From Skeletonema tropicum (Eukaryota > Bacillariophyta > Thalassiosirophyceae > Thalassiosirales > Thalassiosiraceae), in NCBI GenBank assembly GCA_037178625.1, contig CM074127.1:1302001-1366000 (forward strand): a stretch of 64,000 nt of DNA. Direction: 5' to 3'. The position numbers and the translations under genes are program-made. Shown here piece after piece: positions 55,863 to 64,000 of the stretch (within the stretch, counting starts at the first letter, position 1; each line of letters opens with the position of its first letter). Below the pieces are notes generated by a model. The model saw only the letters and a list, made by a program, of their open reading frames with translations. It did not search any database and was not told the origin of the DNA.

Positions 55863-57077
55863 ATGAGATCACTCACCGCCGCTCTCGCTCTCCTGCTCAC
55901 AACCTCCACATGTCATGGGTTCGTCGCCCCAACATCATCTCACAATACAATTACCCCAACAACCCCCTCCACACAATTGAAGAAACAACAACCCCTCAGC
56001 AGACTACAGGTAGCAACAGACATTAATGCAGTCGGTGCACCAGGAACAGCAGATCTACCATGGTCAGAATTGGGCTTTGAATTCCGCCCCACCAAATCAC
56101 ACTTACGAATGACGTACAGAGATGGCAAATGGCAAGAGCCCGAAATGGTCGAATCTCCCTACATTAATGTTCACATTGGAGCCACAGCTCTTCATTACGG
56201 ACAGGCTTGCTTTGAGGGTTTGAAAGCATTTGCTCATGAGGATGGATCTGTCAACTTGTTCCGACCAGACGAGAATGCCAAACGTATCAATCGGAGTGGA
56301 CATCGTGTCATGATGCCAGAGATTCCTGTGGAAACCTTTATCAAAGCATGTAATGATGTTGTGAAGGATAATGTTGCCTATGTTCCTCCATATGGATCAG
56401 GTGGGGCTCTCTACCTGCGTCCATTGCTCTTTGGGTCAGGGACCACGTATTGGTCTCCAGCCCGCAGATGAGTACACATTTATTGTCATGGTGATTCCCG
56501 TGGGTGATTATTACAAAGGTGGACTCGCTGCACCTGTGAATGGACTCATTGTCGATGAGTACGACCGTGCCGCACCCAAGGGAGTTGGTGCTGCCAAGGT
56601 AGCCGGTAACTACGCAGCGGACTTGATCCCAAACATGGCAGCAAAGAAGAAGGGATTCCCCATCTGTTTGTACCTCGATGCTGCGACACACACCTTGGTG
56701 GAAGAGTTTAGTACTAGTAACTTTATCGGAATTGACAATGAGAATAAGAAATATATCACACCCAAGAGTGCGTCTGTGTTACCTTCCATCACAAATAAGA
56801 GTCTCCAAACACTTGCAAAGGATGAGGGTATGACTGTGGAACAACGTGATATTGAAGTTGAGGAGTTGTCCACCTTTGATGAAGTTATTGCATGTGGTAC
56901 TGCTGTGGTTGTAACACCGATTGGAAGCTTGACACGATTAACGAAAATGGGGAAGAGTCAAAATATCAATTCTCGGAAGATGTTGGTACGACTACTCGTC
57001 GACTTTATGATACTGTAAGGAATATCCAGAATGGAGAGATTGAAGATAAACACAATTGGAACTACAAGGTTGAATAG
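55863..57077 (+). CDS. Branched-chain amino acid aminotransferase, plastid-type
   Basis: PLP enzyme that transfers amino groups between Leu/Ile/Val and 2-oxoglutarate. About 404 residues. The start MRSLTAALALLLTTSTCHGFVAP is a signal peptide with a plastid-import motif, so the last step of branched-chain amino acid synthesis in the plastid is likely. Motifs: HYGQACFEGLKAFAHEDG, YVPPYGSGGALYLRPLLFGSG, EYTFIVMVIPVGDYY, the PLP-Lys region GGLAAPVN to GAAKVAGNYAADL, LVEEFSTSNFI and ACGTAVVVTPIG. The frame breaks twice: an extra G in 56439-56441 (restores GSGPRIGLQPADEYTF) and a missing base near 56937 (restores INENGEESKYQFSEDVGTTT). Net frame is unchanged, so the reading ends at 57077 with NWNYKVE. 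The PLP lysine is in GAAKVAGNYA. Confidence 0.93.
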
Positions 57078-57240
57078 ATGGATCTATTGTCAGCCATGTG
57101 CAGAATAATTTAGTTAAGTACGATACTTAAGAGTCCCTTAGCGTTGAAATAAAAGATGCGCTTCCTCAAATAATAATAAAATTAGCAGTTCCAGCTCATA
57201 ACTGGTACTTGTCGCGATGCGTAGCTGTTGCAGGCAAAAA

Positions 57241-58507
57241 TTAAACTTCACACTTTGAACTATTGATCAGTCTATCCATCCAATTCAGTTCACATTTTGC
57301 ATCAACTTCATTTTCTGATTTCATCAGTAACAGCTGTTTCTTCATATTTTGAACTGAAAGCATTCCTGTCGATCCCACCGTTTTCACATACATGAACATT
57401 GGGACAAATCCACCAGTTTCCTCCATCACTTGAGTCATTCAAATCTATTCGAAATACAATCGTCAATTTTGTCGCTGGATTCCCTGTCTCATCTGTCATG
57501 GGTTCATAAAAGGCGATGCTGTCTTGAAATGCTCTTGTATAGCTCTTGTCCCTAGGTATTTGATCAGTCACAACAGAGACAGTACCACTCACCCATGCTC
57601 CATCACCTCTAGGAAGATCTGACACGCTTACAAATGTGAAATCTCTCTTACCAAATGCAACAAGTCGCTTCATTGTCTTCCTTGCCAACCTCATCTCTAT
57701 ACCTTTGTGATTATAGTCTCCCAATACAGTCAAACCTTCATAAAACGGATCCATCTTGGGCATTGTCTTGGGCCAATTATCTAAACTTAAAAAGTCCCAA
57801 ACTTCTTGCACCGCAGCTGGCATTATGGATGTCATTCGAATATATGGACATGTTGGGTCAGTTTTATGCTTCATGATGGAAACTTCTGATCCGTCTGCAT
57901 GAGTAGAGAGCACTTTCCACTTTGCATTCTTGGTAAGTGCAAGATTAGCATATTCCTCCTTGATGGATTGGTATGCTTCTGCCAAATCTTTTCCTGTAAC
58001 TCGAGCTCCAATAACCTTGCCGCGATGTTGTTGTTGTGTTTGTTGTTCTTGTCCGACGTGCAGAATAGAAGTAGGGCGTACGTTTGATAATTTTCTTCTT
58101 ATCGATCGTCTGGCTTTCCCAATGAGATTGGGAGATATGCTCATTGAGTCTGAATGCTCAATATCCATACGATCTGATATGAAGGGATTGAAGATAATTG
58201 CTACTATGATGCTAGCCAAAATACATGCATTCCGTCTGAAAGATGATATTTTCTGTGTTGCAGCTTTCACTGCTTTATCTGCAGCGTCAGTGTGATGAAT
58301 TAGCTCGTCATCGTAGACTAAACGTCCGACGACCTCGTCTTTTTCACCGCCTACCTTCAAACCTCGCTCTTTGCAAGGAGATTTAAGTTCTCGAACTGGT
58401 GAAGCACAATAAAGCTCCTGCTTTCCTTTCATTGGGGAAGCAGAATAGCATCTCCTCGGATTTCGAACTGGTGATCGAGGTGGTGATTGGTATGCAGCCT
58501 CTCCCAT
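57241..58507 (-). CDS. START-domain lipid-binding-like protein
   Basis: About 420 residues. The N-terminus (MGEAAYQSPPRSPVRNPRRC) is basic with repeated RSPVRNPRR/SPVRELKSP units. One hydrophobic segment (ACILASIIVAIIFNPFI, about residues 100-116) is a likely membrane anchor. The C-terminal half resembles a START domain: TSIMPAAVQEVWDFLSLDNW, LTVLGDYNHKGIEMRLARK, GKRDFTFVSVSDLPRGDGAW, ATKLTIVFRIDLNDSSD. START domains bind lipids or sterols; the ligand is unknown. The frame breaks at 57417-57419 (one extra A on the coding strand) and resumes as GGFVPMFMYVKTVGSTGMLS, a family-like terminal helix, ending at 57241. A 117-base longer in-frame start (58624) looks like leader. Confidence 0.8.
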
Positions 58508-58907
58508 TATTATTGCAAATCTCTCACTCCACAACAGAGCTGTAATGATTCCTCTATTGTACTTATGCAACAAGCCGCAGAAAAGAAAAAGCTTGCACAC
58601 GATCAAAGCTAAGCTAGCACTCAATGCGTTGGTGTTGTGCTCTTGCTTGCGTCATCGTCATGTTCATGCTTGCATGGTAGGTTTGTTGAGCAACGAGAAA
58701 GCAGACAAACAAATGGCGTGGAATTGTGAGAAAGTCGCAACCAAGCGAGCAGCCGATTCATTCACCGACCCACCATCCCACCACCTCACCATCACTTATC
58801 GATCACGCGATGACCACCAATTAATTGCATCGATCTCATAGACATAATATTATGTAGACGCTCCTCGATACTTCCTTAGTTACGAACAAAGAGGCTGATC
58901 ACATAAC
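58508..58907. other. Divergent promoter region, START / CIAO3
   Basis: This 400-base gap between divergent genes holds both promoters. It includes an ACC- and CATC-rich segment near 58765-58800. No RNA gene was recognised. Confidence 0.35.
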
Positions 58908-61122
58908 ATGCCAGTCTTTATCAATAATGCAGATGATTATCTGGGTCCAAGCCAGGCCTGTGTTAATCCTCTGTTCACTGCCCCGACGCCGGCTGCAAGC
59001 TCACAGAAACCCAAAGAGCCATCCCTCGAAGATCTTGGAAAATCGGATGCAGCAATCAAGTCGTCTGCCAACGTGGAATTGTCAGCAGGCTCAGTATCAA
59101 CAAGCGTAGTTCCTAGACGTCGTAAGCAGCAGCGACGTGTCCCTCGCATCACCTATGAAGACAAGAAAGAACAATCAAACAATGATGCCAACAAACCTTT
59201 TCGGATTGAAAGCAGTGCAGACAACAAAAGCAGCAACGAAACTAAATCACTACTTGACGATGCCATCGATTCCACAACTTATACGACATCCACAAAGAAG
59301 AAGGCTACAGTAACTCTTTCGGATTGTCTTGCATGCTCAGGATGTGTTACATCTGCAGAAGCGGTGCTTATGGAACATCATTCCATAGAAAAACTCAAAG
59401 AACTGTGTATGAAACAACAAAGTCAGTCGGAAAAACAAACGAAGCTTGTTTTTACAATATCTCCTGCATCTTTGAGTGATTTATACCGTCATTTGTATCT
59501 CGAAGGAAATGAGGCAGATGATAGTTCTAGAAACTTACCGAGCAGGCAATGGCTGCTGGCAAAACTTTGTGCATTTTTGCAAAATGAATTTGGTGCAGAA
59601 ATGGTGATTGACGGAACGTTACCACAGACAATATCTTTGCTGGAGGCAGCAACTGAGTTTTGTTACCGCTATAAGAAGAGAATGAGTAGAGATGAAAGCG
59701 TAGATTCAGTATCCAGTAGTCGGGAACTGCCTTCGATTGCGTTATCTTCAACGCAAACTAGGTTCATCAATAAAAAGTCGGACAATAATTTGAATAGTGA
59801 CAATGATGAAACATTGACAGAAGTGACTACTGTCAACCATCCGCCTGGTCTAATTATCGAAGAAGATTGCAAAGAAAATGCACAATCTGCAACTCTAAAA
59901 GCACCCTCGCTCCCAGTATTGTCATCCTCGTGTCCCGGGTTCGTCTGCCTCGTCGAAAAAACTGCCGCGGCAGCAGTTCCATTATTGTCTTCGGCAAAAA
60001 GCCCAATGGCTGTGTCAGGAACTCTGATAAAAACAGGTATGTGCAATAGTAAAGAGATTGAAGCGAAAAAAAGAGAATTGTTTCATGTCGCCATCATGCC
60101 TTGTCATGACAAAAAGCTAGAAGCCGGAAGAGGTGACTTTTCTTGGGAGGAGCAAACCCTGCTTAATTATGGCAATGCATTTCAGAATAATAAAACAATG
60201 ACTCAGTCAAATGGAGAGGTGGATGCCAAAGACCTCGTGAAGGAAGTCGATATGGTGCTGACGACGGGAGAGCTTTTAGAAATTTTGACCGAAGCGGTCA
60301 GCAAGGGAACAGTATCAAACGAAACAAGCGCCTCTTCTGTTCATTCAATTCGATGCACATTGGAAGAGCTCAAAGATGCTGCAGAGGATGATCTTGTACT
60401 TTTACAAAGTGAAGCAGAGCACCTTGATACCAAGAATAGAGAAAATGAACAGAATACTGAGCTTTATGGATCCGGCTCTTATGCAGATTTCATCTTTCGA
60501 TATGCTGCTTGGAATTTGTTCAAATGCAGACTTGCCATTGGATGAACCTCTACCTTGGGCAGATTCATCTCAAACGAGCAATCCTACAAATTCTGGAAAT
60601 TCAGGTGGCGTGATCCGTCGCCGTCGTAAGAGACCTGATATGTCGGGATTGCGTGAAGTATCTCTTTACAAGCACGCGGATGGAAGATATTCTTGTATGA
60701 AACCCAAAGATCCATCGTCCGTTGAGCCTGTCCTGAAATTTGCAACAGCATATGGCTTTAAGAACGTTCAAACTGTTCTTCAGAATTTGTCCAAGAAGAC
60801 GACTTCACTGGACAAACGTAGTGATTACCATTACATAGAAATCATGGCTTGTCCATCAGGTTGTCCGAACGGAGGAGGACAAATCGGTGCCAATGGACGT
60901 AGAGAAACGCCACGTGAAACCAAAGAACGTGTGAGAAAAGTAGTCCAAACAATACCTCGTGTCAGGTCGCAAGATGAGCGCTTACCAATACATTATGGGA
61001 GTAATGAGCCGTTCAGTCAAAAGGCTAGAAGAATTTTTCATACATGTAATCATGTTGTACCCGAGTTGGAGCTTTCAACAGGTGCTAGTGCTGGTGTTGC
61101 AGTGAATGCTACAAAATGGTAA
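58908..61122 (+). CDS. CIAO3: Cytosolic Fe-S assembly factor CIAO3/Nar1
   Basis: Iron-only-hydrogenase-like protein that, with the CIA targeting complex, delivers Fe-S clusters to cytosolic and nuclear proteins. About 738 residues, longer than the usual 470-580 because of disordered Lys/Ser/Asn inserts. Motifs: the N-terminal MPVFINNADDYLGPSQACVNP with the first Cys; SDCLACSGCVTSAEAVL, ligands of the first 4Fe-4S cluster; LPVLSSSCPGFVCLVEK; VAIMPCHDKKLEA; DMVLTTGELLEIL; GSGSYADFIFRYAA; and MACPSGCPNGGGQIGANG with the second-cluster Cys pair. The protein ends in KW; a terminal aromatic residue is typical of CIA factors and clients. One extra A at 60522-60524 breaks the frame between RYAAWNLF and DLPLDEPLPWADSS; skipping it joins the two halves. 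All cluster-binding Cys that I can locate are intact. Confidence 0.95.
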
Positions 61123-61430
61123 CTAGAATAGAGAGCAGATGACGCAATCCAAAAGACAAGAAGATCGAGTACATTGTGAAACGACATATCTGTTAGCCTA
61201 ATCGCTTGCCAAAGAGAAGCAATCTCTTTTGTATGTTGTGGAACAAAGGACAAGTCACGGAAAGATTAGCCCGGAGAAGACGAGGAAATCTAGCAGTTGG
61301 CATCGCATTCTATGAAGAGATAATGTATGGTTCTACTTAGATGCCAAGATAGTTACATAATTCAGTACTTTTATCTTCCATTCAATCAAAGAAGCAATCA
61401 CTTATAAGAAACATTCTTTACAACAATACT
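61123..61430. other. Intergenic, convergent 3' ends
   Basis: An AT-rich gap of 308 bases between CIAO3 and the minus-strand GPI-like protein gene. Nothing is recognised. Confidence 0.35.
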
Positions 61431-62242
61431 CTAGAGAGCCAAGCTAGCGATACCAAATGTTGCGGCAGCGAAGACGAAGGTCCATGAGATGCCTGCTTGC
61501 CCTGCAGCGTTAGAGAGACCCAACCCGTCAACAGCAGCAGAAGCCTGGGCAATGGAAGCCACCTCATAATCAGCGATACTGCCATTACCTACCAGCTCTT
61601 CGACAGTCTTTCCATCACAGCAAGCGCAGGTTAGCACTTGCTCCTTGAAGGCATCCTTCTTTGCCTCCATCTCAGCTTCGGCTTCAGCCTTTTCCTCATC
61701 CGACATATTCCAAAAAGTCAAAAGAGGCCTCTCTGGCTTGTCAATGACTTCGTCACAGCCTGTGACTGACTCAGGACATACGAAATCTGAGTTGCATTCA
61801 GTGTCAACCATGCCTTGAAGCTTGGCAAGAATGTCCATTCCTGGACCTGCCTTGGCCATCTCCGTCATATCCTACAAGCTCTTCGACAGTCTTTCCATCA
61901 CAGCAAGCGCAGGTTAGCACTTGCTCCTTGAAGGCATCCTTCTTTGCCTCCATCTCAGCTTCGGCTTCAGCCTTTTCCTCATCCGACATATCCCAAAAAG
62001 TCAAAAGAGGCCTCTCTGGCTTGTCAATGACTTCGTCACAGCCTGTGACTGACTCAGGACATACGAAATCTGAGTTGCATTCAGTGTCAACCATGCCTTG
62101 AAGCTTGGCAAGAATGGCCATCCTCGAACGCTGGCATCTTGATGCTGCTGACCCCAGTGAAGCATTCGGCCTGATGCCCCTGATGCCGATTCCGCAGCAG
62201 CGGCAAGAAGAACTGTAATAGTAACAAGGGTGATAGATGCAT
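61431..62242 (-). CDS. GPI-anchor-like secreted protein, internally duplicated
   Basis: The C-terminal 145-residue part (61868-61431) has the domain MVDTECNSDFVCPESVTGCD, ERPLLTFWNMSDEEKAEAEA, FKEQVLTCACCDGKTVEELV, followed by a small-residue linker and a hydrophobic C-terminal tail (GISWTFVFAAATFGIASLAL), typical of a GPI-anchored surface protein. Upstream, a near-identical copy of the same domain lies at 61877-62123, preceded by a hydrophobic segment (about 62242-62190; MHLSPLLLLQFFLPLL in one frame, ITLVTITVLLAAAA in another) that should be the signal peptide. Because the duplication offset is 283 bases (one more than a multiple of three), the upstream copy runs out of frame into the downstream one and stops at 61804. 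Either the gene is broken by a recent duplication or a splice/assembly detail is hidden. I do not recognise the family. Confidence 0.6.
61594..61840 (-). repeat. Downstream unit of a 283-base-offset duplication
   Basis: About 247 bases nearly identical to 61877-62123 (offset 283; AGCTCTTCGACAGTC at 61594 and 61877, AAGCTTGGCAAGAATG at 61818 and 62101). I count only a couple of differences, for example TTCCAAAAAG against TCCCAAAAAG. It encodes the repeated Cys domain of the GPI-like protein. Confidence 0.9.
61877..62123 (-). repeat. Upstream unit of a 283-base-offset duplication
   Basis: Partner of 61594-61840. Being 283 bases apart, the two units are in different frames, so the coding sequence cannot pass through both without a one-base shift at the junction near 61870. 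Confidence 0.9.
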
Positions 62243-62608
62243 TTTTTGAGATTGTAATGCTGATAATGAGCAGAAGATTTTATGAGATATACACGAGATG
62301 TGTACATCATGTTCACGTCGGAACGTGGACCAAGAACTTGGTTCTATCTTTTCTTGGAACAAGAGAGAAGCAAGTTCTCGAACAGCGAGAAGTTGCTTCC
62401 ATTCTGGAAAAGAAGGCTGTCAATAAGTCTGCTGTGATATTATGTTATGTGACATTCCAAGCCATTTGCTTATTCTACGGACTCCCATCTATTCTGCATC
62501 ACCAACATCAAATTCAAATCCGCCTCCATTTCATCAGATTTCATCCTTTCTTCAATAACCGTCAATATTAACCGTCAAACAGCCTCATTACATCAATAAA
62601 TATCAACC

Positions 62609-63456
62609 ATGTCTTCAGGAATCGCACGCGGGCGTCTATCAGAGGTGAGTTCCTACTAATGTCAAGGTGCGATGGTGGGCAAAGAAGCGATCAAATTCCA
62701 CATAAATCATGTTTTTTGTGTAGGTGTAATTTGATGTCATTTTTTCGTCAGTTAGGGATGAACTGGTTGCTTTGATCCAGTTTGATGCAATGCAGAGACA
62801 TTTCACTATGGAACATATGCAACTACATCTTCTATCGTTTTCATGATGGTTATCTTTTCACTGACGCCTAAATAAAAATACTTTAACCAACAGGAGCGCA
62901 AAGCATGGCGCCGTGATCATCCATTCGGATTTTACGCCCGTCCACAGTCCAAGGGGGATGGATCCACCAACCTAATGACTTGGGATACTGGAATCCCTGG
63001 TAAAGAGAACACTGATTGGGAGGGAGGTGTGTACAAGGTCGTGTTGGAGTTTAGTGATGAGTACCCATCCAAGCCACCCAAGTGTAAATTTGTGCCACCT
63101 CTTTTCCACCCAAATGTGTAAGTTTTATGATATAATCATAATTTGTATGCTCCTATCCAATGCACATAATCATTGTCAACTGATGTGTTAAAAATTTTTG
63201 GTACTTGAATTATGCAACGACAATAAATTATAGCTACCCTTCTGGAACAATCTGCTTGAGTATTTTGAATGAAGAGGAGGGATGGCGTCCAGCAATCACA
63301 GTCAAACAAATGTTGTTGGGGATCCAAGACTTGCTCGATACACCAAATCCCCAAAGTCCTGCTCAATCAGAGGCTTACAATCTTTTCATCAATAACAAAG
63401 CTGAGTACAAACGACGAGTGAAAGCGGAGGCACGTAAGAACACTCCTAGCTCGTAA
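62609..63456 (+). CDS. UBC9: SUMO-conjugating enzyme UBC9
   Basis: The single E2 for SUMO; takes activated SUMO from the E1 and transfers it to lysines, mainly in the nucleus. Three exons: 62609-62644, 62894-63117 and 63234-63456, with GT-AG introns of 249 and 116 bases that join in phase ([15 protein letters not shown] and HPNV|YPSG). About 160 residues. Family features: [20 protein letters not shown] with the SUMO-binding N-terminal helix, [19 protein letters not shown] with the HPN motif, the active-site Cys in [14 protein letters not shown], and [20 protein letters not shown]. The length and the Cys-93-equivalent position match animal and plant UBC9. No break is seen. Confidence 0.97.
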
Positions 63457-63907
63457 ATGAGACAAATTTTCATTGCTATTTACTTGCGGTCAAGTGGTCG
63501 TCTTTTCGGGTTAAACAAACAATATTCCAAGTGAAGCGGTGAAACTGTAATGATTGTCAATGCAGCGGACGAGCCACAATGATCGAATGTAATAGCGGGG
63601 GAGGGGGAAACTTTCAAGAATTTAGTAATGACTTTATTTTTCATGTGTCATCTACTCTAATGAGCAATTTCTAGTACGTCATTGTAAACTTCGTGTGCTT
63701 CAAACAAGCAGCAGATTCTTCTCTCTTTTTTACCACACGATAGGCATGCGAGCAATGCATCGCTCCTTAAGAGGTGTTTCTTCGAGGTATTCAAGCTCTA
63801 CAAACAGATGAACTTGAATTTGTGCAAACAACTTTCAAAGCACACATTTACCTCTTAAACCGATTAATATAGAAAACAATAACAATTTCATCTAAAGGAC
63901 GCCCTCG
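63457..63907. other. Intergenic
   Basis: The 3' flank of UBC9 and the 3' flank of a minus-strand gene entering from the right edge. It contains a G-rich GCGGGGGAGGGGGAAAC tract near 63595. Nothing else is recognised. Confidence 0.35.
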
Positions 63908-64000
63908 TTACACAGATAAAGTAGCGACACCTTGGTAAGGGAGCCCTTCTGGTTCTGAATCTGGGACAGCCTGATATCCATTCTTTCCTCCTTCGGCGGC
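63908..64000 (-). CDS. 3' end of a gene cut by the window edge
   Basis: A minus-strand open frame enters from the right edge and ends at TAA (63908-63910), giving a 30-residue C-terminus (AAEGGKNGYQAVPDSEPEGL, then PYQGVATLSV). The composition looks coding and the frame is open to the edge, but it is short. No function can be assigned without the rest. Confidence 0.4.
   Translation of the reverse strand, partial: AAEGGKNGYQAVPDSEPEGLPYQGVATLSV

Overview
This window looks like nuclear DNA of a diatom, probably a centric one. Four things point there: N-terminal extensions carrying the diatom plastid-import signature (signal peptide followed by an AFAP/AFTT/GFVAP-like motif); an isopentenyl-diphosphate isomerase fused to squalene synthase; compact genes with few, short (about 75-145 bp, one about 250 bp) GT-AG introns on both strands; and a Lys/Gly/Ser-, Pro/Thr- and Cys-repeat wall-like protein. 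No bacterial, organellar or viral features were seen. Species-level identity is inference only.

Layout. 1-2.5 kb: no convincing gene. 2.5-16 kb: kinesin, heat-shock-factor-type regulator (minus), IDI-SQS fusion, an unknown protein (minus), and a plastid-type pseudouridine synthase fused to an FKBP prolyl isomerase (minus). 16-24 kb: ribosomal protein eS10, an acidic unknown protein, plastid-type tryptophanyl-tRNA synthetase, a plastid-type membrane protein, and a dsRNA-binding-like proline-rich protein. 24-39 kb: a small secreted-protein family (two genes and one remnant) split by an 11.2 kb satellite array of about 59 monomers of about 190 bp, itself containing a 4.21 kb higher-order duplication. 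39-50 kb: a modular secreted or cell-wall protein, an Ariadne-type RBR ubiquitin ligase, a Lys/Ser-rich basic protein, a secreted beta-rich unknown, a DUF4239-like membrane protein and a small Ala/Thr/Lys-rich protein. 50-64 kb: two methionine adenosyltransferase genes, proteasome beta-1, plastid-type branched-chain aminotransferase, a START-domain protein, CIAO3/Nar1, a GPI-anchor-like secreted protein with an internal 283 bp duplication, SUMO E2 UBC9, and the 3' end of one more gene.

The genes are mostly unrelated housekeeping genes. Functional links are loose: sterol synthesis (IDI-SQS), amino-acid and methyl-donor metabolism (two MATs, BCAT), and protein turnover or modification (RBR E3, proteasome beta-1, UBC9).

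A striking technical or biological point is that many conserved genes need a one-base frame change to read through. Nine or more need one base skipped, and two need one base added. The breaks are densest between 37 and 61 kb. Consensus indel errors are the simplest explanation, but RNA and read-level data are needed before trusting those gene models.
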